Source of the DNA: Chloroflexota bacterium
GTDB lineage: Bacteria; Chloroflexota; UBA11872; UBA12225; JAJDUF01
Direction of reading: 5' to 3'
NCBI GenBank assembly: GCA_022826725.1
Contig: JAJDUF010000016.1
Location: 743,277 to 807,276, forward strand
DNA: 64,000 bases
Below are positions 53,108-61,736 of the stretch, one piece after another; positions within the stretch are counted from its first letter, which is position 1, and every line of letters starts with the position of its first letter. The notes beneath the pieces are model-generated. The model saw only the letters and a program-made list of their open reading frames with translations. It searched no databases and had not been told where the DNA came from. The translations under genes were made by a program, and so were the position numbers.

Positions 53108-54574
53108 ATGTCTACAACGACCGCCCCACCCCGCCGCACCTGTATCGTCGCCACCATCGGTCCCGCCTGCGAGGATGAGGCCTCGCTGCGGGCGATGCTC
53201 GGCGCCGGCATGGACGTGGCGCGGCTCAACTTCTCGCACGGCACGTATGCCACCCACGCCGCGGTGATCGCGCGGCTGCGGCGGATTGCCGGCGAGTTGG
53301 ACCGACCGCTGGCCATCCTCCAAGATTTGCAAGGCCCCAAGATGCGTCTGGGGCCGGTGCCCGGCGCCGGTCGTCCCCTCGCCCCCGGTGATACGCTCCT
53401 ACTCACCGTTGATCCGGCCGCCAACTCCCCGGCTGTCCCAGGCGACGACGCCCTGCCGGTGCAATATGCGCCGCTGGCCCGCGAGGTCCGGCCGGGCGGC
53501 ACGATCCTGCTTGACGACGGCCGGATCGAGGTGCGGGTGCGCGCTACCGACGATCCCCTCATCTCCTGCGAGGTCGTCCGCGGTGGTCTGCTCCGCAGCT
53601 TCAAGGGCCTCAACGTGCCCGGGGCCACCCTGTCCGCCCCGACATTGACCGCGAAGGATCGCGCCGACGCGGCCTGGGGAGTAGCGCACGGCGTTGATGC
53701 CATCGCCCTCAGCTTTGTCCGCAGCCCCGCCGACATCGCCGCGCTCCGTGTACTGGTCCGTTCGCAGCCGGCCCCCGATGGGCCGCCCTTAATCCTCGCC
53801 AAGCTCGAAAAGCACGAAGCGGTCGAGGCCTTTGCGGATATCTTGGCGACGGCCGACGGCATTATGGTGGCCCGCGGTGACCTCGGCGTCGAGCTGCCGG
53901 CGCCGCAGGTACCGCTCTTGCAGAAGCGCTTCATCGCCGCGGCCAACGCGGCCGGCAAGCCGGTCATCACCGCCACCCAGATGCTCGAATCGATGACCGA
54001 GCAACCGCAGCCCACGCGGGCCGAGGTCAGCGACGTAGCCAATGCCGTCTTTGACGGCACCGATGCGATCATGCTCAGTGGCGAAACCGCCGTCGGGCGC
54101 TACCCGGTGGAAGCTGTCCGCATGATGGACGCGATTGCCCGGACCGCCGAGCAGCCCCGCGACGGCCGGGCACGGCCTCGCTGGTCCACGCCGGGTGTGA
54201 CCGATGCGATTGCCCAGGTCAGCGTGCATCTGGCCGAGGAGCTGGCGGCCAGCGCGATCATTTGCGCGACGACCTCGGGGTACACGGCCCGCATGGTAGC
54301 CCGCTACCGTCCGGCAACCCGGATCGTCGCCGCCACGCACGACGTGACCGTCTGGCGACAGCTCGCGTTCACCTGGGGCGTGACCCAGCTTCTGGGCGCC
54401 CAGATCGCTTCGACCGACGAGTTGATCGAGGCGCGGATCGCGTTAGCGCAGCAGGCCGGCGTGGTGACCACCGGAGACTTGGTGGTCATTGTCGCCGGTG
54501 TGCCGGTCAGCCAACCGGGCACGACCAACATGGTCAAGGTCCACCGCGTCGGCGACCCCGTCCGCCTCGGCTGA
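53108..54574 (+). CDS. pyk: Pyruvate kinase
   Basis: 488 residues from ATG 53108. RRTCIVATIGPACEDEASLRAML, ARLNFSHGTYATH, AILQDLQGPKMRLG, the catalytic Lys region ILAKLEKHEAVEAF with MVARGDLGVELP, and GKPVITATQMLESMT; the C-terminal domain contains IICATTSGYTARMVARYRP and ends TTNMVKVHRVG. It transfers phosphate from PEP to ADP, giving pyruvate and ATP. The B domain is present (about 70-170). No extra PEP-utilising domain is fused. Confidence 0.96.
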   Translation: MSTTTAPPRRTCIVATIGPACEDEASLRAMLGAGMDVARLNFSHGTYATHAAVIARLRRIAGELDRPLAILQDLQGPKMRLGPVPGAGRPLAPGDTLLLTVDPAANSPAVPGDDALPVQYAPLAREVRPGGTILLDDGRIEVRVRATDDPLISCEVVRGGLLRSFKGLNVPGATLSAPTLTAKDRADAAWGVAHGVDAIALSFVRSPADIAALRVLVRSQPAPDGPPLILAKLEKHEAVEAFADILATADGIMVARGDLGVELPAPQVPLLQKRFIAAANAAGKPVITATQMLESMTEQPQPTRAEVSDVANAVFDGTDAIMLSGETAVGRYPVEAVRMMDAIARTAEQPRDGRARPRWSTPGVTDAIAQVSVHLAEELAASAIICATTSGYTARMVARYRPATRIVAATHDVTVWRQLAFTWGVTQLLGAQIASTDELIEARIALAQQAGVVTTGDLVVIVAGVPVSQPGTTNMVKVHRVGDPVRLG

Positions 54575-54621
54575 TGGAGTAGGTTTTCGTATTTTTCGTA
54601 TGGAGAGACGCACCTACCTCC

Positions 54622-54743
54622 AACCCTCTCCCTAAAGGGAAGGAGCTACAGGCCGGGGTGCCGGTCAGCTTCCCTGGAAGAGAACGGCAAGCGCTCGCTG
54701 CCATGACGCCCCTTCCCTGGAGGAAGGGGCCGGGGGTTAGGTT
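54622..54743. repeat. Two GC-rich palindromic repeats between pyk and fabZ
   Basis: CCCTCTCCCTAAAGGGAAGGAG (about 54624-54645) and CCCCTTCCCTGGAGGAAGGGG followed by CCGGGGGTTAGGT (about 54709-54743). The second has the same flank as copies at 20441 (inverted) and 56374-56412. Confidence 0.8.
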
Positions 54744-54748
54744 CCCCA

Positions 54749-55204
54749 CTACCCGCCCAACTCGGCCGGGCGGTCAACGATCACGAAGCGGATTTCGCCC
54801 TCGGCCAGCAGCTCACCGTCACTGGTGGCCTTGCAGCGCCCGATGCCGAACCGGCCGCGCATCCGCACCAGCTCCGCTTCAAGACGCACCGCCATGCCCG
54901 GCCGGGCGGGATTGCGGAAGCGCCAGCTGTCCAGGCCGGCGAGGAAGGCGAGCTTGCCCTGGTGTGCTCCCTGCCCCAGCGCCGCCACGCCGCCGACCTC
55001 GGCCAGCGCCTCGACGAGCAGCGCCCCCGGCATGATCGGGTAGCCGGGAAAGTGCCCCTGGAAGCGGTCCGTGTAGTCCGCCACGTCGTCAATCACGCCC
55101 ACCGCTCGCTGCCCATACTCGACCTCTTCGATGCGGTCGAGGAAGAGAAACGGCTTGCGGTGCGGCAGAATGGCTTGGATCGCGTCTTGGTCTAACGTAC
55201 TCAC
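54749..55204 (-). CDS. fabZ: 3-hydroxyacyl-[acyl-carrier-protein] dehydratase FabZ
   Basis: 151 residues, hotdog fold. ILPHRKPFLFLDRI near the start, catalytic H51 in GHFPGYPIMPGALLVEALAE with the paired Glu at E65, and GLDSWRFRNPARPG. It dehydrates beta-hydroxyacyl-ACP in type II fatty-acid synthesis. Isolated from other fab genes. The tail VDRPAELGG is short. Confidence 0.94.
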   Translation of the reverse strand: MSTLDQDAIQAILPHRKPFLFLDRIEEVEYGQRAVGVIDDVADYTDRFQGHFPGYPIMPGALLVEALAEVGGVAALGQGAHQGKLAFLAGLDSWRFRNPARPGMAVRLEAELVRMRGRFGIGRCKATSDGELLAEGEIRFVIVDRPAELGG

Positions 55205-55238
55205 TGCTTCTCAATCCTTCTCTACCGAGGCAGTCCGG

Positions 55239-55811
55239 CTACGGAATCAATTCGCCGACGCGGCAAACAAAGCCCGGGAGCACCTCAGCGCCCGTCAGCT
55301 CGTCGGTGGCCGCGAGCGTGGTCCCGTCGTGTGCGGAGCGATAGACGGTAATCGTCCGCTGCGCCGGATCAACCTCCCACACGAGGCGCGTCCCGGCGGC
55401 GAAGTAGTCCCGCATCTTCTCACGGCGCGCGCCCGGCCGCTCGGACGGCGAGAGCACCTCGACGGCGAGGTCCGGCGCCAGCGTAGGGTAGCCGTGTGGT
55501 ATCTGGTCCGGCGGCAGCCGCTCCGCGGCGATAAACGAGACATCCGGCGCCCGCACCGTGTCCGGGTTCCATTCCAGGAGATAGCCACTTGCACCGAGGA
55601 TCGTACCAAGGTCGTGTGCCTCGATGAAATGACCGAGCCGGCTCGCTACAAGCGCGACAATGCGGCCGTGGCGCATACCGGGCAGGGTCCTCCGCAGTAG
55701 CCTCCCTCGCACTAGCTCGTAGCGATAGTCATCATCCGGCAACGCCAGCAACTCTGCCGCCGTCAGCAGCGGAGCGGGGGCCGTGGGTGCCGCCGGTTGT
55801 GTCGTCACCAT
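55239..55811 (-). CDS. Uma2-family (DUF820) putative nuclease, second copy
   Basis: 190 residues from ATG 55809-55811. LTAAELLALPDDDYRYELVRGRLLRR, then VRAPDVSFIAAERLP with the metal Asp, DLAVEVLSPSER (Glu-x-Val, canonical LSPS), REKMRDYFAAGTRLVWEVDPAQRTITVYR, ending LPGFVCRVGELIP. It is diverged from the copy at 34687-35259 and retains the more standard motif. Confidence 0.87.
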   Translation of the reverse strand: MVTTQPAAPTAPAPLLTAAELLALPDDDYRYELVRGRLLRRTLPGMRHGRIVALVASRLGHFIEAHDLGTILGASGYLLEWNPDTVRAPDVSFIAAERLPPDQIPHGYPTLAPDLAVEVLSPSERPGARREKMRDYFAAGTRLVWEVDPAQRTITVYRSAHDGTTLAATDELTGAEVLPGFVCRVGELIP

Positions 55812-55860
55812 CGTCGGTCTCTTATCCCAAGCGGCCACCGCCGCGGAGAGGCGTAGCCCC

Positions 55861-55939
55861 CTCCCTGACCCTCCCCCGTCCCGACAGGGGAGGGCATACA
55901 CCGTCCCCCCGTCGCAACGGGGGGACCATAGGGGGGCCA
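55861..55939. repeat. GC-rich palindromic repeat, ACCATAGGGGGG family
   Basis: Same layout as 27371-27452: CCCTCCCCCGTCCCGACAGGGGAGGG, then CATACACCGTCCCCCCGTC...CGGGGGGACCATAGGGGGGCC. The conserved ATACACCGTCCCCC and GGACCATAGGGGGG segments identify the family. Confidence 0.87.
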
Positions 55940-55943
55940 GTCC

Positions 55944-56276
55944 CTACGTCGCCGGCTCTTCGTATTCGGCCTCTTCATCGGGAGCAAAGGAGCTGGCCCA
56001 GTCTTCATAGCGCCGCCACAGCATCCCCAGCGGAAAGAGCATCGCCACCGCCCCCGCGACCAGCCCAAAGCCGGCCACCGCCGACGGCATCAGTGTGAAG
56101 AGAGGGCCGAGCGCGAGGACGCCCAAGACGACAAACCCCGCCTCCCACAGGATGCCCCACCGCTGCTCGCGCAGGGACGGCAAGATGCCCAGTGCCATCC
56201 CCAGCACCAGTAGCTCGATCAGTATGACGTACAACCCGGTCGGCACGTACAGCGCGAATGCTTCTAACGTCTCCAT
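55944..56276 (-). CDS. Small membrane protein of unknown function
   Basis: 110 residues from ATG 56274-56276 (AGAGG about 9 nt upstream). Three hydrophobic helices (about 9-33, 43-63, 66-86) and an acidic tail (PDEEAEYEEPAT). No motif that I recognise. Downstream of the PEP-utilising enzyme gene on the same strand, separated by a palindromic repeat. Confidence 0.6.
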   Translation of the reverse strand: METLEAFALYVPTGLYVILIELLVLGMALGILPSLREQRWGILWEAGFVVLGVLALGPLFTLMPSAVAGFGLVAGAVAMLFPLGMLWRRYEDWASSFAPDEEAEYEEPAT

Positions 56277-56373
56277 GTGCGGCAGCCTCTACCGTTTCCT
56301 CACTCCGCCTTCTTCTGCCCTGAAGTATATACGCTTCCCCGACGTATCGTGGCCCCCCCAAGCGGCACGCAGA

Positions 56374-56412
56374 CTCCCCTTCCCTAGTAGGGAAGGGGCC
56401 GGGGGTTAGGTC
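56374..56412. repeat. GC-rich palindromic repeat
   Basis: CCCCTTCCCTAGTAGGGAAGGGG followed by CCGGGGGTTAGGT, between the small membrane-protein gene and the PEP-utilising enzyme gene. Perfect hairpin. Confidence 0.87.
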
Positions 56413-56421
56413 CGACACCCC

Positions 56422-59034
56422 CTACTCCGGCCGGAGCACCAGCCCGCGAGTGCCGTCTACAGTCACAAGCTGGCCTTCTTGCAGCACGGCCGTTGCTTCC
56501 TTCGTCTGGAGCACCCCCGGGATGCCGTATTCGCGCGCCGCTCCCATCGCGTGCTGGAAGAGCGCACCTTCATCCAGCACGATGGCCGCCACTGTCGGAA
56601 ACACCGGCGTCCAGATCGGCCCGGCATTGTTGCTCACCAAAATCTCGCCCGGTGCCACGTCCGGCACGGTAACTGTCCGTGGGATCAAGCGCACGCGGCC
56701 CGTTGCCACCCCCGCCGAGCCGGCCTGCCCGCGCACCAGCAGCCGTGCCTCTTCATCGCTCGTCAACGCCGGTGGCTCGGCCTCGTCTTGCTCCTCGGGC
56801 CGCCTTTCCTGCTTATCCTCTGCCGGCGGCGGTGCTCCGATGGCCGGCGGCGGGCGCAAAGCCTGCTGCCGCCGGTGCTCTGCCCGGCGTGCCGCGACCA
56901 ACGCCCGCCAATCGCGCCGCTCGGTGGGCGGCCGCGCCAACTCACGCAGTCCCGACCCGACCTCGGCGAGGTGCAGCAGCCAGATGTCCTGCGAATCCGC
57001 GAGCGACCCGGCGGTAGTCAGCCGCTCGCCGCAGGCCACTACGGCGAGATGCACCAGCGCATACGAGACCGAGTCGATGTCGTAGTTGTGGTCCTCGAAG
57101 TTGCGGGCCGCGCACTGCGCCGCCGCGTACCAGAACGTGAAGCGCTCTCGCCGCGCCGGGTCCGCGCCGATAGCATCCATCGTCTTGGCGAGCAGCGCCG
57201 CCCGTTCGTCGGCGGTCCGCCGCTGCGGCGCCGTGATGCGCTCCAGGTCCTGCGAGACGTAGCGCCGGAGAATGGCGATCACCAGCGATGGGTCCTCGCG
57301 CCAGCAGACCAGGTCCGGCGAACGATTCGTACCGAAGCCCATGCCGGAGCGCAGACCCCAGCGGGCCAGGAATGCGTCGAGCTGCTCCCGGAAGCGGTCG
57401 CCACCCGGCAGCGCCGGCAGCCGGGCCAGGAAGGTCGTTGGCTGCTCGCTTTCGATGGCCTGCCGCAGCGCAGGGCCAGCTTGCAGCGTGCGGGCCAACG
57501 CGATCAGCCCATCCACCGTCTCCGTGAACTTGTTCGGAATACCCGCCAGCAGTTTCTTGGGGATTTCCTCCCTCTCGTCGCCCGTTAGCTCCTTGTAGAC
57601 GACCGTGAACCGCTCACCCGTTAGCTGAATGACCGACTCGGACACGCCAAGCCAGTGCAGCGTCCAGTGCCGTTCCAGCATCGCCGCCGTCTTGGCGAGG
57701 TGGTCGGCCAGCTGCTCCGGAGCCAGCGCGGCGAGGTCTACGGCGTCCAGCTTGGCGTTACGAGCGAGCACCTCCGGCTCCACGACGGCCTGATAGTAGG
57801 TATCTCCCCGTTCCGTGCAAGCGTCCACCGCCGCCTGAAACTCCCGTTCGCGGTGGGTGCGTTCCTCCTCGCTCTCCGTATTTTTCACGGTGCGCGAGTA
57901 GCGGTAGCCCTGCACCCAGATCGTTTCGTCGTAGGACTCTTGGCCTTTGATCCGGGCCGCGTGCAGCCGTCCGCGCCCGAACCGCGACGAGATGTCTTGC
58001 TCCAGAGGCCGCCAGGCTTCGGGCGGCCCCTGCCGTTGCGAGAGCTTCCAGTGGTAGTTGGCGGCCTCCGGGGTTGGCCAGACGACCTCGAAAGGCGGTG
58101 AGTCACTCTCTGCCGCGAGGCCCTGCGGCTCCCTAGTTGCAGTGCCGGTAATGCCGGTCGCCGGGCGGGACTGAAGCAGCCAGACCTGCCCATTCGCCAG
58201 TGCCCACTCGACATCCACCGGCTGCTCCCACAGCGCCTCGGCCCGCAGCGCCAGCTCGGCAATGGCGCTGATCGTCGGGTCGTCTAGCGTGGGCTGTCGT
58301 CGCTGCGCCGCCGACACGGCCTCTCGCGGGGCGGCCGCCGTGGCGCCAGCGCGAGTGGCTTTGTCGCCAATGGTCCGGCTCACAATCCTCGGCCCGTTCC
58401 GCTCCACGACGAACGTGTCCGGCTCAACCAGCCCGTCTACCACCGAGGCGCCCAGCCCCCAGGCCGCATTGAGTACGACGCGATCACGCTGCCCGCTGAC
58501 CGGGTCCACCGTAAAGGCCACGCCGGCGACCTCCGCCGGTATCAGGCGTTGCACGATCACGGCCATCGCGGCGCGCGCCTCAGCGAAGCCGTGCTCGCGG
58601 CGATAGGCCACGGCGGCCGGATCGTAGAGCGACGCCCAGCAACGGCGCACCCACAGCAGCACCTCCTCCACGCCGCGGATCCCGGTGCCCGTCGCGTAGA
58701 GGCCAGCAAACGCTGCGTCCGGCAAGTCTTCGAGCGTGGCGGAGGAGCGGACGGCGACCGCCGGTTGGCCCGCGTCGCTCGGCTCGACCAGACGTTCGTA
58801 GGCCGTCGCAATGGCGCCGCCCAACGCCGGCGGCAGCGGCCAAGCGTCTGCGCTATCCCGCCGGTCGGCCGCGACGCCTCCGGCCGCGCGCCGATACGCC
58901 GCAGTGGTGACGACGAACCCGGGCGGCACGCGCTGGCCGTCGCGCATCAGCCGCTGCAAGCCCGCCGCCTTGCTCCCGATGAGATCGGCGGCCTCCTGTT
59001 GGTCCAGCCGGACAATGAGCGGACGCGCGGACAT
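56422..59034 (-). CDS. PEP/pyruvate-binding phosphotransferase-like enzyme (rifampin phosphotransferase architecture)
   Basis: 870 residues from ATG 59032-59034 (GGAGG 10 nt upstream). The N-terminal PPDK-type ATP-grasp (about 1-310) has SKAAGLQRLMRDGQRVPPGF, VAVRSSATLEDLPDAAFAGLYAT and VAGVAFTVDPVSGQRDRVV. A long central domain (about 340-740) lacks recognisable motifs. The C-terminal swivelling His domain (about 765-870) is VATGRVRL...ILVSNNAGPIWTPVFPTVAAIVLDEGALFQHAMGAAREYGIPGVL with H828. Size and His position match rifampin phosphotransferases, but the region around the His (GALFQHAMG) departs from GGxxSHAA or GGLMTHGS. Substrate unknown; follows the DUF2335 gene. Confidence 0.78.
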   Translation of the reverse strand: MSARPLIVRLDQQEAADLIGSKAAGLQRLMRDGQRVPPGFVVTTAAYRRAAGGVAADRRDSADAWPLPPALGGAIATAYERLVEPSDAGQPAVAVRSSATLEDLPDAAFAGLYATGTGIRGVEEVLLWVRRCWASLYDPAAVAYRREHGFAEARAAMAVIVQRLIPAEVAGVAFTVDPVSGQRDRVVLNAAWGLGASVVDGLVEPDTFVVERNGPRIVSRTIGDKATRAGATAAAPREAVSAAQRRQPTLDDPTISAIAELALRAEALWEQPVDVEWALANGQVWLLQSRPATGITGTATREPQGLAAESDSPPFEVVWPTPEAANYHWKLSQRQGPPEAWRPLEQDISSRFGRGRLHAARIKGQESYDETIWVQGYRYSRTVKNTESEEERTHREREFQAAVDACTERGDTYYQAVVEPEVLARNAKLDAVDLAALAPEQLADHLAKTAAMLERHWTLHWLGVSESVIQLTGERFTVVYKELTGDEREEIPKKLLAGIPNKFTETVDGLIALARTLQAGPALRQAIESEQPTTFLARLPALPGGDRFREQLDAFLARWGLRSGMGFGTNRSPDLVCWREDPSLVIAILRRYVSQDLERITAPQRRTADERAALLAKTMDAIGADPARRERFTFWYAAAQCAARNFEDHNYDIDSVSYALVHLAVVACGERLTTAGSLADSQDIWLLHLAEVGSGLRELARPPTERRDWRALVAARRAEHRRQQALRPPPAIGAPPPAEDKQERRPEEQDEAEPPALTSDEEARLLVRGQAGSAGVATGRVRLIPRTVTVPDVAPGEILVSNNAGPIWTPVFPTVAAIVLDEGALFQHAMGAAREYGIPGVLQTKEATAVLQEGQLVTVDGTRGLVLRPE

Positions 59035-59117
59035 AGCGAAACCACCTCCGGGGAGTGTCTCAGTTCGAATTCGGCGCCGCTGCCGATACAGCCACCGCGG
59101 CCGGATGCCGCGTCTCG

Positions 59118-59660
59118 CTAGTCGGTGTGCTCTTCGTGGTCTGTCGGCAAGGGCGCCTGCTCTTGGCGCCGCCAGCGTGAGCCGAGCACATAAATTCCCG
59201 TCACGCTGACTACGGTTGTGGTGATGATGGTGGCTGCCGCGATGGTATTCCCAAGCAGTGCGATGACGATGGCTGCTCCCGTAATCACCGTGCCCATGAT
59301 GCCGCCAAATACAAGCCCCCACTCCTGGCGCTTCGCGGCCTGTCGCACGTCGAAGGCTTCGAGCTGACGGCTATGCTCCCCCTCAACGATTTCTTGACTT
59401 CGGCGATGCGTGGCTTCCTCCTCGGCTAGCCGCAGAATACGATCACCCGCACCGGGCACAGTCTGCTCATAGGAGGCGAAGGCTTCGGGCGAGGGCAAGG
59501 GGCCTTGATGACTTCGCAGCAAGCGCTGCATAAGTTGAGTCTGTGGCTGGGTCTGCTCCGATGCGTGGGGGGTAAGCTCAAGGTCATCAGGATTGTCAGC
59601 GTCCCGTAGTCCCTCCCTAGCCTGCTCGTCCGGTGATGGCGCATCCAGCTCTGGTGCCAT
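59118..59660 (-). CDS. DUF2335 membrane protein
   Basis: 180 residues from ATG 59658-59660. HQGPLPSPEAFASYEQTVPGAGDRILRLAEEEATHRRSQEIVE (about 50-93) is the DUF2335 core, and two helices follow (about 115-158, VFGGIMGTVITGAAIVIALL and TIAAATIITTTVVSVTGIYVLG). The N-terminal 45 residues are acidic and disordered. Family function unknown. It lies between an 82-aa ORF and the PEP-utilising enzyme gene and appears to share one promoter with them. Confidence 0.83.
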   Translation of the reverse strand: MAPELDAPSPDEQAREGLRDADNPDDLELTPHASEQTQPQTQLMQRLLRSHQGPLPSPEAFASYEQTVPGAGDRILRLAEEEATHRRSQEIVEGEHSRQLEAFDVRQAAKRQEWGLVFGGIMGTVITGAAIVIALLGNTIAAATIITTTVVSVTGIYVLGSRWRRQEQAPLPTDHEEHTD

Positions 59661-59698
59661 ATTGGAGCACTCTACGGCCGCTTAATCACCCGCTGCAG

Positions 59699-59947
59699 TT
59701 AGCGTGATCCGAGGCCGCGACTAATCTTTTCCCAATCGGAGACCAATGCTGCTCCGTCTACAACGTGAGGAGGGAGGCTGTGCCCTACCCTGCGCTTCGG
59801 GATAAACGGTCGGTGCAACGTGTTGCCAAAGTCGAAGAGGTGTGCTGTCCCCATACAGAACGCTTGCAGTGCATTCGGCCGGCGGCGGGCCGGCCGGCCG
59901 ATAGGCCGATGCAGCACGGTGGACGGACTCTGGGTCACAACTGCCAT
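59699..59947 (-). CDS. 82-residue protein upstream of DUF2335
   Basis: ATG 59945-59947 is preceded by GAGGGGGG at about 6-nt spacing and by a strong promoter. The C-terminal half, MGTAHLFDFGNTLHRPFIPKRR...DGAALVSDWEKISRGL, resembles small proteins I recall beside DUF2335 genes in other bacteria, with a D-F-G-N/T-L and a conserved SDW-x-x-I/V element. The N-terminal 30 residues are basic. Function unknown; 38 bp before DUF2335. Confidence 0.7.
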   Translation of the reverse strand: MAVVTQSPSTVLHRPIGRPARRRPNALQAFCMGTAHLFDFGNTLHRPFIPKRRVGHSLPPHVVDGAALVSDWEKISRGLGSR

Positions 59948-59972
59948 ATAGTCCCCCCTCGGTGGTGCTCTG

Positions 59973-60000
59973 ATTATAAGTATACGCCGGTAGCTGTCAA
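59973..60000 (-). promoter_or_regulatory. Sigma-70 promoter of the 82-aa/DUF2335/PEP-utilising operon
   Basis: Minus-strand TTGACA (plus 59995-60000), 16-bp spacer, TATAAT (plus 59973-59978): both hexamers are perfect consensus. The first gene starts 26 bp further on. Confidence 0.85.
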
Positions 60001-60046
60001 CGGCGGTTTCCCGGACGCAGCCGTCACCTGGCGCTTAAAAGAAACA

Positions 60047-60076
60047 GTCCTAAGAAACCTTTCGGCCTCTTAGGAC
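60047..60076. terminator. Hairpin in the long intergenic region
   Basis: GTCCTAAGA (60047-60055) and TCTTAGGAC (60068-60076) are perfect 9-bp arms with a 12-nt loop; no T-tract follows on either strand. Terminator, operator or RNA element cannot be told apart. Confidence 0.4.
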
Positions 60077-60530
60077 CTGTTCCCGACCGACAACCCCGGT
60101 CGAAGTTGGGAGCTACCCGTACTTCCGACAGGACACCGGGCTATCCTCATCCCCGGCGCACTCGCCCTGCTCCATGCACCGGATCGGTCTGCCGGCTTGA
60201 CCACTCTGCTCGCGCACCCCCCGGTGCATGGGTACCCACCCACCGGGAACCACTACCGAGGTAGCGGAAGTGGCTCGCTAGCTCCACCGCCCTACTTGCG
60301 TAGCTCACAGCAAGGAGTTACCTCCCGGCCAAGAGTTCACCCCTTACCCTTGACCGCCGGTTGCCCGGCCGCTCAGGGTTCGGTACCGAACGCGGCGTGC
60401 CCCTATGCTGACACAGCGGCCGCTGCCGGCACAAGCGGCGTCCGGGCACGCATCGCCACGTATCATCGCGATTGCGCTATCCTCCCTTACAAGCAGCAAT
60501 GTAGAAGCGTAGAATCCTGACGCATTCCCT

Positions 60531-60680
60531 GTCATTCCCGCTTGCGCGGGAATCCACCCCCTCTCCAACATTTGGAGAGGGGGCCTGGGGGTGAGGCCGG
60601 TCCCGCCCGCGGCTCCCCGCAGAAAAACCTACCCTTGCGAGGGGACCACAGGGGGCACAAGGCGGCCGGGGGTGAGGCCG
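60531..60680. repeat. Cluster of intergenic repeats
   Basis: In order: TCATTCCCGCTTGCGCGGGAATCC (a common bacterial dispersed hairpin), CCCCCTCTCCAACATTTGGAGAGGGGG with CTGGGGGTGAGGCCGG (as at 48219-48272), and a degenerate ACCATAGGGG-type unit near 60612-60660 followed by another CCGGGGGTGAGG flank. Confidence 0.8.
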
Positions 60681-60686
60681 GAACGC

Positions 60687-61736
60687 TCACGCCCCCCTCG
60701 CCCCGGCGATGTCCCGCCGCTGGAAGAGTGCGAACGTGGCGCCGCCGATTATGACGATATACGCCGCCAGCACCAGAAAGGCACGGAGCACGCTCGCTTC
60801 TCCGTTCGTGCCACCGAGCGAGAACTCCGGACCCAGCCAGATCGAGACGTTGGTGCCGGGCAGATAGTCGGCGATGGCCTGGAACCAGTCGAAGAACCGC
60901 ACCAGGGTGGGGATGAAAATCAACTCGACCACGCGGTAGGTGAGCGTGACGGCGATGGCCGTGGCCGCGGACGAGGTGAGCACCGCGCAGAACAGCGCCA
61001 GCATCATGTACGGGAGGAAGACGTAGAGCAACTTACCGAACATTTCGCCGATCGTTAGCGCGACCTCTAACCGGTCTTCCCCGGCATCGGCAAGTGCGGC
61101 TCCTTCAACCGGCGGGGGGGCGGGCAGCGTCAGCGCGGCAATCAGGCTGCCGATGGATACCGTGGCTGCCACGATCACCAGTCCCGTAGCCCCCATCAGC
61201 ATGAGTGCGAGCACCTTCCCTGCCAAGAATTGCCAGCGACCGGTGCCCTTGGTCAGCACCATCCGTAGCGTGCCCCATCCGTATTCGACCCCCATCGCCG
61301 ACGCCGCCAAGATGATGATGACGATGACCCAGAGCAACTGGGATAGCCCGAGGCTGAAGCCAATACTATTCGGGAACATCAAGCCCGTTCGCATGGCCTC
61401 GCGGTTCCCCTCATAGCCGGCGCAGGAATCAGTGCGGAAGACCTCGATCTGCTCCAGCGCCTGCTTCCGCCCCTGCTCGTCGAGCTGCGCGACTTCCGGC
61501 GGAACGCTCCCCCCGCTAATGTCGGCACACTTGAAGCTGATGTCAACCTTGTCTTCGTCGTTGCCGATGGAGGTGTGGAAACTGGGGCTGAAGGCCTCGG
61601 TACGATACCCGACGTAGGCGCCCCAGAAGACGACCTGGCTGAAGAGCACCATGATGCCCAGCAGGATCCACGGCATCCAACGTCGCTGCAGCTTGTACCA
61701 TTCCCAGCCGGTGAGCCGTAGGATATGGGCAATCAT
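60687..61736 (-). CDS. ABC-2 type transporter permease
   Basis: 349 residues from ATG 61734-61736, overlapping the ATPase stop. About six membrane helices: one near 20-45, a large extracytoplasmic loop (about 48-130) with two Cys (FKCADIS and DSCAGYEG), then helices from 132 on (LWVIVIIILAASAMGVEYGWGTLRMVLTKGTGR is the ABC-2 signature area). It pairs with the ATPase upstream as an exporter. Substrate unknown. Confidence 0.85.
   Translation of the reverse strand: MIAHILRLTGWEWYKLQRRWMPWILLGIMVLFSQVVFWGAYVGYRTEAFSPSFHTSIGNDEDKVDISFKCADISGGSVPPEVAQLDEQGRKQALEQIEVFRTDSCAGYEGNREAMRTGLMFPNSIGFSLGLSQLLWVIVIIILAASAMGVEYGWGTLRMVLTKGTGRWQFLAGKVLALMLMGATGLVIVAATVSIGSLIAALTLPAPPPVEGAALADAGEDRLEVALTIGEMFGKLLYVFLPYMMLALFCAVLTSSAATAIAVTLTYRVVELIFIPTLVRFFDWFQAIADYLPGTNVSIWLGPEFSLGGTNGEASVLRAFLVLAAYIVIIGGATFALFQRRDIAGARGA

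Larger units (their letters stand above)
60001..60686. other. Long intergenic region, gene-free, structure-rich
   Basis: About 690 bp between the divergent promoter and the ABC permease stop. It contains a 9-bp perfect hairpin at 60047-60076 (GTCCTAAGA/TCTTAGGAC), several shorter dyads around 60210-60300 and 60360-60400, a TCATTCCCGC...GCGGGAATCC repeat near 60534, and the palindromic repeats at 60556-60680. No ORF has convincing coding character. An unrecognised structured RNA is possible. Confidence 0.55.

Noticed and set aside
60197..60520. 107-codon plus-strand frame in the long intergenic region
   Set aside because: No ribosome binding site, biased low-complexity composition and no domain pattern.
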